A stretch of 64,000 bases of DNA from Streptomyces sp. ADI96-02. Its GTDB lineage: Bacteria; Actinomycetota; Actinomycetes; Streptomycetales; Streptomycetaceae. The notes beneath the pieces were generated by a model that worked only from the letters and a program-made list of their open reading frames with translations, did no database searches and was not told the DNA's origin. Positions within the stretch are counted from its first letter, which is position 1, and every line of letters starts with the position of its first letter. This document shows, in pieces, positions 25,755 to 34,614 of the stretch. A program made the translations under genes and the position numbers. Location of the stretch: NCBI RefSeq assembly GCF_003846185.1, contig NZ_ML123034.1, positions 2,723,332-2,787,331 of the forward strand. Reading direction: 5' to 3'.

Positions 25755-27239
25755 CTAGTCCCCCAGCACCGCCTGCATCACGCTCTTCGCGATCGGCGCG
25801 CCCAGGCGTCCGCCGGAGATGTCGGAGCGGGAGATGTCCATGTCCGTCGGGTCGATGAAGACGGCGACCGCGACCGAGCGGCCGTCGTCCTTCTTGCCGT
25901 AGCTGACGAACCAGCCGTACGGCACCTCGTCGCGGACGTTCACGCCGCGCTGGGCGGTGCCCGTCTTGCCGCCGACCGTCACGCCGTCGATCAGGGCGCG
26001 CTGGGCGCTGCCCTCCTTCGCCGTGAACTCCATCATCTCCTGGACCTTCTTCGCCGTTTCGGCGGAGACGGCCTGGCTCATCTGCGCCGGTTCGTTCTTC
26101 TCCAGCGTGGACAGGTCCGGGCCGCGCAGCTCCTCGACGATGTGGGGCTGCATCAGCTTCCCGTCGTTGGCGAGCGCGGCCGTCACCATCGCCATCTGCA
26201 TCGGCGTGCTGGTCAGGCTGCCCTGGCCCATGCCGGTGAGCGCGGTGCCCGGCTTGTCGAGCTGCTGCGGATAGAGGCTCTTCGTGGCGAGCATGTCGCC
26301 GAACTCCTCCGCGTACACGTCCTCGTTGAAGCCGAACTTCTCCGCCGTCTCGCGCATCCGCTTCTCGCCCAGCTTCGACGCCGCGTCCAGGAAGACGTTG
26401 TTGCAGGAGTACTGCATGGCGGTCTTCAGCGACGCCTTGTCGCACACCGCGTCGCCGGCCTCACTGCCGATCCTGTTGGTGGACAGCGGCAGCGGGTACG
26501 GCGAGACCGCGCCGGTGCGGGCGTCCACGTCCGAGATCACACCGTGCTCCAGCGCCGCCGCCGCGGTGAGGACCTTGAAGGTGGAGCCGGGCGGGTAGGT
26601 CTCGCGCAGCGGGCGGTTGGCGAGCGGCTTGCTCTTGTCGTCGAGCAGCACCTTGAAGCGGTCGCTCTCCTTGAACGAGATCCCGGCGAAGGTCTCGGGG
26701 TCGTAGGAGGGCGCCGAGGCCAGCGCGAGCACCTTGCCGGTGCGCGGGTCGAGGGCGACGACCGCGCCCCGGGCCTTCAGGTCGGTCAGCCCCTTGTACG
26801 CGGCCTTCTGCGCCTTCGCGTCGATGGTCGTGATCACGTCGCCGCCGCGCCGGGGCTGCCCGGTCAGGACGTCCTTCGCGTGCCGGAAGGCGAAGCGGTC
26901 GTCCTGTCCGCTGAGGACGCTGTCGTACGTGCGCTCCAGCAGCGAGGTGCCCTGGGCCTGGGAGGCGTAGCCGGTGACGGGGGCGTACATCGGCCCGTCC
27001 TTGAAGGTCCGGCGGAACGCGTAGTCCCTGCTGCCGGTCTCCTTCGAGCCGGTGACGGCCTTGCCCCCGACGATGATGTCGCCGCGCGGGGTGGTGAACC
27101 GCTCGAAGCGCACCCGGGCGTTCTTCTCGTGCTGGGCCAGCTCCTGGCGGTCGATGTGCTGGAGCCAGTTCGCCCGGAGCAGGAGCCCCAGCACCAGCAG
27201 CCCGCAGAAGATGGCTATGTGCCGCAACGGCCTGTTCAT
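25755..27239 (-). CDS. class B penicillin-binding protein (PbpA/FtsI type transpeptidase)
   Basis: The 494-residue peptidoglycan D,D-transpeptidase is anchored by one N-terminal membrane helix (AIFCGLLVLGLLLRANWLQ). A non-catalytic N-terminal domain with YAPVTGYASQAQGTSLLERTYD is followed by the transpeptidase domain with S219-T-F-K, S278-C-N and K425-T-G-T. The length and the short N-terminal domain match actinobacterial PbpA rather than FtsI or PBP2. It would cross-link septal or lateral wall; it is not next to rodA or a serine/threonine kinase gene, where pbpA usually lies, so this is likely a paralogue. ATG start at 27239. Confidence 0.92.
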   Translation of the reverse strand: MNRPLRHIAIFCGLLVLGLLLRANWLQHIDRQELAQHEKNARVRFERFTTPRGDIIVGGKAVTGSKETGSRDYAFRRTFKDGPMYAPVTGYASQAQGTSLLERTYDSVLSGQDDRFAFRHAKDVLTGQPRRGGDVITTIDAKAQKAAYKGLTDLKARGAVVALDPRTGKVLALASAPSYDPETFAGISFKESDRFKVLLDDKSKPLANRPLRETYPPGSTFKVLTAAAALEHGVISDVDARTGAVSPYPLPLSTNRIGSEAGDAVCDKASLKTAMQYSCNNVFLDAASKLGEKRMRETAEKFGFNEDVYAEEFGDMLATKSLYPQQLDKPGTALTGMGQGSLTSTPMQMAMVTAALANDGKLMQPHIVEELRGPDLSTLEKNEPAQMSQAVSAETAKKVQEMMEFTAKEGSAQRALIDGVTVGGKTGTAQRGVNVRDEVPYGWFVSYGKKDDGRSVAVAVFIDPTDMDISRSDISGGRLGAPIAKSVMQAVLGD

Positions 27240-27402
27240 TCCAGCTCCTCACCCGGACGGGCGTTCGATGCATCCGCACGAATATCTCTGCGAACCGGGC
27301 CCGCGTATGCGATCCCCGCAGGGTAAGGATGCCCTGCGGCCGATTCCGGTTGCACAGCGCCCGGAATCCGGGCCGGGCCGGGCCGTTCCGCCACGTGCCG
27401 GG

Positions 27403-28248
27403 TCACAGGAACGCGGCGTAGGCGTCGAGGGCCCGCAGCACCTCCGGTTCGTCCGCCGAGGGCAGCTGGAGCACGACCTCCTCGATGCCCAGATCCGCGT
27501 AGTGGGCGAGCTTCCCGGGACTCGGCAGCACCGCGTACGGCACCACCTGGAGGTCCTTCGGGTCGCGTCCCGCCTCCTCCCACACCGCCCGCAGCTTCGG
27601 CACGGACTCGGTCAGGCCCCGGCCGCCGATGGGCAGCCAGCCGTCCGCGTCCCGCGCGATGTGCGCGAACAGCTTCGGGCCCGCGCCGCCGCCGATCAGG
27701 GTGCGCGGGCCGTTGACCGGGCCGCGCGGGCGCCGGACCGGCTTGGGGTGCGCCTCGCTGGCCTGCACCGACCCGAACCTTCCCGCGTACGCCGTCGGCT
27801 CGTCCGCCCACAGCGCCCGCATCAGGGCCAGCCGGTCGCTGCTCAGCTCCCGGCGGGTCGACCACTCGACGCCGTGGTCGGCGGCCTCCTCGACGTTCCA
27901 GCCGTAGCCGACGCCGAGCGTGAACCGGCCGCCGGAGAGGTGGTCCAGGGTGGCCGCCTGCTTGGCCAGGTCGATCGGGTCGTGCTGGGCGACCAGCGTG
28001 ATGCCGGTGCCGAGCGCGAGCCGTTCGGTGACCGCGGCGGCCTGGCCGAGGGCGACGAACGGGTCCAGCGTGCGGCCGTACTCGCGGGGCAGGTCGCCGC
28101 CGGCCGGGTAGGGCGTGCGGCGGCTCACCGGGATGTGGGTGTGCTCGGGCACGTACAGCCCGGCGAACCCCCGTCGCTCCAGCTCGCGGGCGAGCCTGAC
28201 CGGGGTCACCGTCTCGTCGGTCAGGAAGATCGTCGTGGCGATCCGCAT
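27403..28248 (-). CDS. LLM-class F420-dependent oxidoreductase
   Basis: This luciferase-like TIM barrel of 281 residues has FAGLYVPEHTHIPVSRRTP near the cofactor edge, TLDHLSGGRFTLGVGYGWNVEE and TLIGGGAGPKLFAHIAR, the pattern of F420-dependent members (the TIGR03619-like group). It probably moves hydride between F420H2 and an unknown substrate. ATG 28248 is chosen since GGAGGTG stands six bases upstream; the GTG three codons earlier would overlap that site. It is divergent from the PHP-domain gene and not far from fbiC, the F420 supplier. Confidence 0.85.
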   Translation of the reverse strand: MRIATTIFLTDETVTPVRLARELERRGFAGLYVPEHTHIPVSRRTPYPAGGDLPREYGRTLDPFVALGQAAAVTERLALGTGITLVAQHDPIDLAKQAATLDHLSGGRFTLGVGYGWNVEEAADHGVEWSTRRELSSDRLALMRALWADEPTAYAGRFGSVQASEAHPKPVRRPRGPVNGPRTLIGGGAGPKLFAHIARDADGWLPIGGRGLTESVPKLRAVWEEAGRDPKDLQVVPYAVLPSPGKLAHYADLGIEEVVLQLPSADEPEVLRALDAYAAFL

Positions 28249-28302
28249 CGAGAACACCTCCGTCGTCCGTCAGCGCGTCATGCGCGGGCACATCCTGCGC
28301 GG

Positions 28303-28349
28303 GCGCGTCAATGCGTACGCGCGTCAATGCGTACGCGCGTCATGCGTAC
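28303..28349. repeat. three tandem 16-bp units in a divergent promoter region
   Basis: GCGCGTCAATGCGTAC occurs at 28303 and 28319 and again at 28335 with one base deleted. Each junction creates the palindrome GCGTACGC. The array lies between the divergent LLM and PHP-domain genes and could be a multi-site operator. Confidence 0.7.
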
Positions 28350-28531
28350 GAAGGGCCAAGGTATGCCGTACGACGACGAAATCCGAGACCGTGGACCTGT
28401 GGGCTCGCGGACCCGTGGGCCGGGGGCCGTGGCCTGCGGGCCCCCTGGGCGTGTGGGCCCGTGCCGGTCACCGTGCCCGTGGCCGCGCCGCCGCCGGCCG
28501 CCGCCTTCCGCCGCCTTCGAGGGAGCCCCGC

Positions 28532-30064
28532 ATGACGGAACCGCCCACGCCCCGCCCGCCCGGCGCGACGCTCGCCCGCCTCATCCTGCCCGCCGGGACC
28601 GCCGGAACCTCCGTGCGCGGCAGGACCGTGCGCGGCAGGCTGCCCGCCGGTTCGCCGGACTTCGTCCACCTGCCCGTGGACGTCCCGCGCGGGGTGGCCG
28701 AGTTCGCCGTCTCGTACACGTACGAGAAGCCGCCCGTCCCGCCCGGCGTCCAGGGCAACGCGCTCGACATCGGCCTCTTCGACGAACGCGGCGCGGGTCT
28801 CGGCGGGCGCGGCTTCCGCGGCTGGTCGGGCGGGGCGCGCGGCTCGTTCTTCGTCCGGGGCGACGCGGCCACCCCCGGCTACCTCCCCGGACCCGTGCGC
28901 CCCGGGACCTGGCACATCGCCCTGGCCCCCTACACCGTGGCGCCGGGCGGGCTGGCGTACGAGGTGACGGTCACCCTGCGCTTCGGTGAGGGCGCCCGCA
29001 CGCCCGTTCCGGTGTACCCGCCCGAGCGGGCGCGGGGCCGGGGCCGCGCCTGGTACCGGGGCGACTGCCACGTGCACTCCGTGCACTCCGACGGGCGGCG
29101 CACCCCGGCCGAGATCGCCGCGGCGGCGCGGGCGGCCGGGCTGGACTTCGTCCACAGCAGCGAGCACAACACCACCTCCGCGCACGCCGCCTGGGAGGGG
29201 CTGTGGGGCGAGGACCTGCTGATCCTGACCGGCCAGGAGGTCACCACCCGCAACGGGCACCTGCTGGCGCTCGGCACCGACCCGGGCGTCCTCGTCGACT
29301 GGCGCTACCGGGCCCGCGACCAGCTTTTCGGCCGGTACGCGCGCCGGGTGCGCGAGGCGGGCGGCCTGGTCGTGCCCGCCCATCCGCACGCCGCGTGCCT
29401 CGGCTGCCGCTGGAAGTTCGGCTACGCGGACGCGGACGCGGTCGAGGTGTGGAACGGTCCCTGGACCCCGGACGACGAGATCGCCCTGGCTGAGTGGGAC
29501 AACGCGCTGACGGCCTCCGTACGGGGCACGTCCACCGTACGGGGTACCGGCCCGGGGCCGACGGGTCCGGGGAGGCGGTGGATTCCGGCGGTGGGCGGCA
29601 GCGACGCCCACCGCGAGCCCGACCGGCTGGGGCACCCGCAGACGGTCGTGCTGGCCGACACGCTGTCGCGGCAGGCCGTCCTCGCGGGGCTGCGGGCCGG
29701 GCGCTCCTACCTCGCCGAGTCCGCCGCCGTCTCCCTCGCCCTCGGCGTGTCGGACGAGCGGGGCCGGTGCGCGGGGATCGGCGAACGGCTGCGGACGGCG
29801 GCCGACGCCCCGGTGACCGTACGGCTGGAGGTGGCGGGCGCGCCCGGCTGCACGGTGCACCTGGTCACCGACCAGGGGACGTTGCTGACCGCCCCGCTGC
29901 CCGCGACCGGGACGGGCGTGGTGGAGTGGCGGACGACTCCCGCCCACGCCGCCTATGTCCGCGCCGAGGTCCGGCACGCGCCGGTCGTCCCGGGGCTGCC
30001 GGGTGCGTGCGCGGCGCTCACCAATCCGGTCCTCCTCGGCGCGGCGGCCGGTACGCCGGACTGA
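28532..30064 (+). CDS. PHP-domain metallophosphoesterase (CehA/McbA type)
   Basis: The 510-residue protein has a beta-rich N-terminal domain (about 1-165) followed by a PHP domain. Metal ligands are visible in order: DCHVHSVHSDGR, VHSSEHNTTS, VPAHPHAA and GGSDAHRE. CehA/McbA-type enzymes hydrolyse phosphate or carbamate esters with two or three metals; the substrate is unknown. There is no clear signal peptide from this start. ATG 28532 has GGGAG seven bases upstream. The C-terminal 80 residues are again beta-rich. The next gene follows after a repeat array. Confidence 0.8.
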   Translation: MTEPPTPRPPGATLARLILPAGTAGTSVRGRTVRGRLPAGSPDFVHLPVDVPRGVAEFAVSYTYEKPPVPPGVQGNALDIGLFDERGAGLGGRGFRGWSGGARGSFFVRGDAATPGYLPGPVRPGTWHIALAPYTVAPGGLAYEVTVTLRFGEGARTPVPVYPPERARGRGRAWYRGDCHVHSVHSDGRRTPAEIAAAARAAGLDFVHSSEHNTTSAHAAWEGLWGEDLLILTGQEVTTRNGHLLALGTDPGVLVDWRYRARDQLFGRYARRVREAGGLVVPAHPHAACLGCRWKFGYADADAVEVWNGPWTPDDEIALAEWDNALTASVRGTSTVRGTGPGPTGPGRRWIPAVGGSDAHREPDRLGHPQTVVLADTLSRQAVLAGLRAGRSYLAESAAVSLALGVSDERGRCAGIGERLRTAADAPVTVRLEVAGAPGCTVHLVTDQGTLLTAPLPATGTGVVEWRTTPAHAAYVRAEVRHAPVVPGLPGACAALTNPVLLGAAAGTPD

Positions 30065-30096
30065 GAAGGGGGAAGGGAGCCTGCAAGCGGGACGGA

Positions 30097-30181
30097 CCGT
30101 GCGGTGGAACGGACCGTGTGGTGACACGGGCCGTGTGGTGACACGGGCCGTGTGGTGACACGGACGGCGTGGTGGAACGGA
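30097..30181. repeat. five tandem 17-bp units, three of them perfect inverted repeats
   Basis: Units start at 30097, 30114, 30131, 30148 and 30165. The middle three are CCGTGT-GGTG-ACACGG, each a perfect 6-bp inverted repeat with a 4-base centre; the outer two have degenerate right arms (GAACGG). The array ends 11 bases before the ATG of the small membrane protein. Confidence 0.85.
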
Positions 30182-30192
30182 GAGGAGCTGGG

Positions 30193-30648
30193 ATGGGGCT
30201 GGGGTACTTCCTGCTGCCCGCGGGCGGCGCGCTGAGCCTGACCGGCGTGATCACCGGGAACTCCACGCTGGTCGGCCTGAGCTGGATGATGTGGCTGGTC
30301 GGCGTCCTGCTGCTGGTGCGGAAGCGGTCCCGCCGCCCCGCGGACCCGGACGAGCTGGCGGCAGCCGCCGCGGCGGGCGACGCCCGTGCGGTACGGCGGC
30401 TGCGGTCGCTCGCCCTGACCGCGTGGGCCGAACGGCGGACGGACGCGGCGGAGCGGCTGCTGCGGCAGGCGGTGCGGGCCGGGGACGTGGAGTCGATGTG
30501 GGAGCTGGGCCGCCTGGTCCAGGAGCGCGACGGGCTCGCGGCGGCGGAGCCGTGGTTCCGGATGGCCGCGGGGCGGGGCCATGCCGTGGCCCGGCGGCTG
30601 TTCCGGGAGGGCGGCGAGCTGAACGAGGACGGGACGCGCCCGCTGTAG
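30193..30648 (+). CDS. small membrane protein with TPR/Sel1-like helical repeats
   Basis: The 151-residue protein opens with two membrane helices (YFLLPAGGALSLTGVITG and LVGLSWMMWLVGVLLLV), then a basic stretch KRSRR and a cytoplasmic helical domain with repeats ALTAWAERRTDAAERLLRQAV and VESMWELGRLVQERDGLAAAEPWFRMAAGRGH, the pattern of Sel1/TPR protein-binding repeats. ATG 30193 follows GGAG; an upstream GTG at 30169 lies inside the repeat array. It probably holds a partner at the membrane. An array of 17-bp palindromes covers its promoter or leader, so its expression may be strongly controlled. Confidence 0.65.
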   Translation: MGLGYFLLPAGGALSLTGVITGNSTLVGLSWMMWLVGVLLLVRKRSRRPADPDELAAAAAAGDARAVRRLRSLALTAWAERRTDAAERLLRQAVRAGDVESMWELGRLVQERDGLAAAEPWFRMAAGRGHAVARRLFREGGELNEDGTRPL

Positions 30649-30650
30649 TC

Positions 30651-30686
30651 CGCGTCCGCCGGGGCGTCCGCGCCCCGGCGGACGCG
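30651..30686. terminator. perfect 16-bp hairpin terminator
   Basis: A 16-bp perfect inverted repeat (30651-30666 and 30671-30686) with loop TCCG begins two bases after the stop codon of the small membrane protein and lies between convergent genes. Confidence 0.85.
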
Positions 30687-30768
30687 GGGGCGTCCGCGCC
30701 CCGGCACCGGTCGGCGCTTCCTGTCCCGCGCCCCGCCCTCTGCTCTCCGCCCTCCGCCCTCCGCGCGG

Positions 30769-33585
30769 TTACGGAAGCCGGAGCGCCGCCCGGGTGAGGA
30801 AGGCGAGCCGGGCCGTCTTCTCCGGCTTCTCGATCTCCGGCCCCAGTCGGAACCCGATCCGGACCATCCGGTCGAGGGCCTTCGCGTTCCGGGCGTCGGG
30901 CTCGACGACGACCCGCAGACAGGCCGGGTCGCTGAAGACGAAGCCGACGAACGCCGTGAGCAGGGCCGCGGTGTAGCCCCTCACCGCCACGTCGCCCGCG
31001 GCGATCAGCAGGTGGACGCCGACGTCGCCGGGCAGGACGTCGTAGCACTCGCCGACCGGATCCGCGGCCGGCTCGTAGGTCTGGAAGAGGGCCGCCGGGA
31101 CGCCGTCGCGCAGGGCGAGGTAGGCGTGGTGCGTGGGGAGCGAGTCGACGTACGCGTAGATCTCGCGCACCTCCTCCCGGGTGTGGTCGCCCATGCCCCA
31201 GAACCGGGCGCGCTCCTCGGTGACCCAGCCGTGCAGCAGGCCGGCGTCCGCCCCGGGGTCGACGGGGACCATCCGCACGGTCCCGAAGCCCTCGACCTTC
31301 TGCTCGTACGCGGCCGGACGCAGGGCCGGGACGGCGGCCCCGGCGGTCGGGGAGGTCGGGGAGGTCCCGGTGGTCGGAGGGGCCCCGCTGGTTCCGGTGG
31401 TTCCGGTGGTTCCGGTGGTTCCGGTGGTTCCGGTGGGCGGGATCGTCATGGCGGTGCTCTCCTCGGTCCGGTGCAGCAGGTTCCAGTCGGTGACGACCGG
31501 GGCGAGGCCGCCGCTCGCCCACAGCGGCGTCTGGTCGCGGTGGTGGGCGGAGCCGGGCACTCCGGACGCGCCGAACGGCACGGCCCACAGGCTGTTGTCG
31601 CGGCGGGCCACGTCCCACACGAAACGGGCCGCCGGGCCCCGGGCGAACAGGTCGGTGACGCCGGGAACGCCGGAGGTGGAGAGCACGCAGTCGTGGTCCC
31701 CCGCCAGGCCCGGCCAGACCTCCTCGGGCGTGGCGTCCGGCAGCGCCTGCCACGGGGAGACCCGGTGCACCTCGCCCCAGGGGCTCGGCCCGGGGCCGTC
31801 GGCACAGGTGGCGGCGACCGCCTCGGCCGCGGCGGCGACCAGCGCGGAGCGGTCCTCGTACGGCAGGAGTCCGGCGGTGAGCAGCGTCTCCAGGGCGTAG
31901 CCGATCCGGGGAACGGCCGCCAGCCAGGGGCGGAACACCGGCGGATACGCGGTGGAGCGCCACGGGTCGTCCGCGCCGGTGACGGCGGCGAGGGCGGGGT
32001 GGCCGGCCAGCCGGCGGACGACCTCCGTGCGCAGCCGGGCGTAGAGCGTCGCCTCGGTGGAACCGGCGTCCATCCGGCGGTCCCAGGCCAGCAGCCGCGC
32101 GCGCAGGCGCAGCGCCGCGGGGCCGAGGCCGGTGGTCCCGGCGAGCAGTTCCAGCAGCGGGCGGGCCGAGGCCAGAAGGGTGTCGGTGTGGACGGCGGCC
32201 ATATCGGCGGGGGTCCAGTCCGTGCGGCCGTCGAGGAGGGCCTGGATGCGGTCGGCGCGGTGCGGGGGCGCGAACTCGACGCCGAGCGGGGCGGCGAGGC
32301 CGCGCTCGTTGGCCATCACGGCGGTGGAGCCGACCGCCGTACGGGGCAGCGGCTCGACGCCCTCCCGCCAGGCGTACGCGGGGTCGTCGGCGGGAACGAC
32401 GCGGAGCCGGTTCTCGTACGGGCGCACCGGGACGTGCCCGGCGGTCCGGTGCAGCGCGGCCCCGGTGGTGTCGGCGGCGAGGACCACGTTGACGGGTTCG
32501 ACCCAGCGGTCGAGGGCGGCGTCGAGGTCGGCGACCGTACGGGACCGCAGCAGCGCCGGCAGGGCGTCGAAGCCGAGTTCGCCGGTGACGCGGGGCGGGT
32601 GGCGCAGGCTGACGGCGGTGGCCGGCGCGTCGCCGCTCGCCGCCGGGCCGCCGGTGATCACCGGGCCGCGGTCCGTTTCGATCACCTCGACCGTCCGGGG
32701 CGCGGCCCCCGCGACCTCGATCGTCTCGGTGTGGGCGTGGACGGCGTACCAGCCGTCCGTGCCGAACGCCTCGACGGTTCCGCTCGCGGTGCGCCGCAAC
32801 CGCTCCCGGTACAGGTCCTGGTAGTCGGCCATCGCGTTGGTGATCGCCCAGGCGACGCCTCCGGTGTGGCCGAAGTGGGCGATGCCGGGCACGCCGGGGA
32901 CGGCGAGGCCCACCACGTCGAACGCGGGGCAGGCGAGCCGTATCTGCTGGTAGACGCCCGGGTCCTCGATGAAGCGGTGCGGGTCGCCCGCGATGATCGC
33001 CGCGCCGGTGGCGGTGCGCTCGGCACGGGCCAGCCAGCCGTTGCTGCCGGAGGTCCCGGGCCCGTCGGTGGCGAACAGGGTGAGGTGGTCCTCGCCGAGC
33101 CGGCGGGCGACCTCTTCGCGCCAGAGCTTGGTGGGGAAGCCCGCGAACAGGATGTGCGTGGCGAGCCAGACGCCGAGCGGCGTCCAGGGCTCCCAGCGGC
33201 CCGGGGCGAGGCGCGCGGCGGCGAACTCGGGGGCGCGGGCCGCGCCTTCCGCGAGACCGGCGTTGACCCCGTCGACGTACGCGGCCACCCAGGCGGCGGT
33301 CTCCGGCGCGAGGCGGGCGTAGCAGCGGCGGGCGGTGTCGGCGAGCCGGGCCCGGCGGGCGAAGCCGTCCCAGTCGGCGGCCTCCGCGCCGAGGTGGGCG
33401 GCGGTGGTGCCGAGGAGCCGGTGGCGTTCGGTCTCCAGTTGCCAGGCCCGGTCCAGGGCGGCGTTGTGCCCCTGGGCGCGGGCGAGCGCGAGCGCGTCCG
33501 GCGCGCGCAGATGGGGGATGCCCCGGTCGTCGCGGAAGACCTCGAAGCCGTCCCGCGGTCTCTCGCCGTCCCTGTCGGTGGTCAT
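30769..33585 (-). CDS. penicillin acylase fused to siderophore-type GNAT acetyltransferase
   Basis: One open frame of 938 residues. Residues 1-710 are a penicillin-acylase-type Ntn hydrolase: FRDDRGIPHLRAPD at the start and the autocleavage site TSG-S180-NGWLAR, where Ser becomes the N-terminal nucleophile. After a Thr/Gly-repeat linker, residues 750-938 match the IucB/AlcB-like GNAT domain of hydroxamate siderophore synthesis (GFGTVRMVPVDP, HAYLALRDGVPAALFQTYEP). The ATG at 31449, between the parts, has GAGGAG nine bases upstream, so a free acetyltransferase could also be made, and the fusion may be recent. A perfect iron box lies in the divergent promoter. Siderophore acylation or deacylation is inferred. 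Confidence 0.85.
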   Translation of the reverse strand: MTTDRDGERPRDGFEVFRDDRGIPHLRAPDALALARAQGHNAALDRAWQLETERHRLLGTTAAHLGAEAADWDGFARRARLADTARRCYARLAPETAAWVAAYVDGVNAGLAEGAARAPEFAAARLAPGRWEPWTPLGVWLATHILFAGFPTKLWREEVARRLGEDHLTLFATDGPGTSGSNGWLARAERTATGAAIIAGDPHRFIEDPGVYQQIRLACPAFDVVGLAVPGVPGIAHFGHTGGVAWAITNAMADYQDLYRERLRRTASGTVEAFGTDGWYAVHAHTETIEVAGAAPRTVEVIETDRGPVITGGPAASGDAPATAVSLRHPPRVTGELGFDALPALLRSRTVADLDAALDRWVEPVNVVLAADTTGAALHRTAGHVPVRPYENRLRVVPADDPAYAWREGVEPLPRTAVGSTAVMANERGLAAPLGVEFAPPHRADRIQALLDGRTDWTPADMAAVHTDTLLASARPLLELLAGTTGLGPAALRLRARLLAWDRRMDAGSTEATLYARLRTEVVRRLAGHPALAAVTGADDPWRSTAYPPVFRPWLAAVPRIGYALETLLTAGLLPYEDRSALVAAAAEAVAATCADGPGPSPWGEVHRVSPWQALPDATPEEVWPGLAGDHDCVLSTSGVPGVTDLFARGPAARFVWDVARRDNSLWAVPFGASGVPGSAHHRDQTPLWASGGLAPVVTDWNLLHRTEESTAMTIPPTGTTGTTGTTGTTGTSGAPPTTGTSPTSPTAGAAVPALRPAAYEQKVEGFGTVRMVPVDPGADAGLLHGWVTEERARFWGMGDHTREEVREIYAYVDSLPTHHAYLALRDGVPAALFQTYEPAADPVGECYDVLPGDVGVHLLIAAGDVAVRGYTAALLTAFVGFVFSDPACLRVVVEPDARNAKALDRMVRIGFRLGPEIEKPEKTARLAFLTRAALRLP
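31390..31434 (-). repeat. five 9-bp in-frame repeats in the linker
   Basis: Five GGTTCCGGT units (plus strand) encode the Thr-Gly-Thr linker that joins the acylase and the acetyltransferase, a likely product of slippage. Confidence 0.85.
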
Positions 33586-33719
33586 GGCTCCGCCCTCCCT
33601 CGATCCCGGAGTCGTCCCGGGGCCGTTCCCGGATTCGTCCGCGAGTCGCCCCGGGGCCGTACCCGGAGGTCGTCCCGGTCATTCCGGTGCTTGTCAGCCA
33701 CTCTCCAGGGCCTTGCAAT

Positions 33720-33738
33720 TTAGGTTAGCCTAACCTAA
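33720..33738. promoter_or_regulatory. iron box (DmdR/IdeR operator)
   Basis: TTAGGTTAGCCTAACCTAA is a perfect 19-bp palindrome matching the known streptomycete iron-box consensus bound by the iron repressor DmdR1 (IdeR/DtxR family). It lies 40 bases before the siderophore-interacting protein gene and about 135 before the divergent acylase-acetyltransferase gene, and probably shuts both off when iron is plentiful. Confidence 0.92.
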
Positions 33739-33778
33739 ATAAATTCCTGGCCAGCGGGCCGGGGCACCGGGGGAAGGG

Positions 33779-34519
33779 ATGGGAGACACCGTGGGGCATG
33801 GCTGGGAAGGCGTCGTTCTCAAGCTGTTCCGGGGGCGTGATTTCACGTTCACCGTGACCAGGGTGGAACAGGTGAGCGACCGGTTCCACCGGGTGCGCGT
33901 GACCGACGGCGGGCTGCTCGCCGCGACCGGCGGAGCACACCCGACGATGTGGGTGCGGCTCTGGTTCGAGAACGCCGGCAAACCGCATCAGCGCGCCTAC
34001 ACGCTGGTCGATCCCGACCCGGAGGCCGGGACCTTCAGTCTCGAATTCGCCCTGCACGAGGGCCCCGCCTGCACCTGGGCACGGGCCGCCCGGCCCGGCG
34101 ACACGATCGACGCGACACTCCAGGGCACGGGCTTCACCCTGCCCGAGCCGCGCCCGGCGCGGCTCTTCCTGGTCGGCGACCCGGCGGCGCTGCCCGCGAT
34201 CAACTCCCTGCTGGACGCCGTTCCGCGCACGCCGGCGACGATCTGGTTCGAGTCCTCGCACGAGGAGGACCGGAAACTGCCCTTCCGTCTGGATCCCGGC
34301 CACCACACCCTGCACCACGTGGAGCGGCGCGAGGCGGGCGGCCACCTGGTCGCCGAGGTGAAGGCGGCGCTGCCGGGGCTACTGGGCGAGGACCCCTGGG
34401 ACGCGTACGTCTGGATCGCCTGCGACACGTCGACCACCCGGACCCTGGCGGCCTACGTCCGCAAGGAGCTGGGCCTGCCCAAGGACCGGGTGAGCGCGCT
34501 GGGTTACTGGCGTCCGTAG
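33779..34519 (+). CDS. siderophore-interacting protein (FAD-dependent ferric-siderophore reductase)
   Basis: The 246-residue SIP-family flavoprotein has an FAD-binding barrel with HQRAYTLVDPDPEAGTFSLEFALH (the RxYT motif for FAD and a SIP-specific stretch), ARPGDTIDATLQGTGF and an NAD(P)-binding half with LFLVGDPAALPAI, ending in RVSALGYWRP as usual for ViuB/DesF-type proteins. It should reduce Fe(III) in imported siderophores in the cytoplasm to release iron. A perfect iron box 40 bases upstream predicts DmdR repression. ATG 33779 follows GGGGAAGGG. Confidence 0.93.
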   Translation: MGDTVGHGWEGVVLKLFRGRDFTFTVTRVEQVSDRFHRVRVTDGGLLAATGGAHPTMWVRLWFENAGKPHQRAYTLVDPDPEAGTFSLEFALHEGPACTWARAARPGDTIDATLQGTGFTLPEPRPARLFLVGDPAALPAINSLLDAVPRTPATIWFESSHEEDRKLPFRLDPGHHTLHHVERREAGGHLVAEVKAALPGLLGEDPWDAYVWIACDTSTTRTLAAYVRKELGLPKDRVSALGYWRP

Positions 34520-34614
34520 GCCGGCACGCGGGCCGCGGCCCCTCGCCCGCCCGCCTCGGACCCTCGCGCCGCGCGGCCCAGCCCGCCGGAAACCGCCGGA
34601 GACCGCCGGAGACC

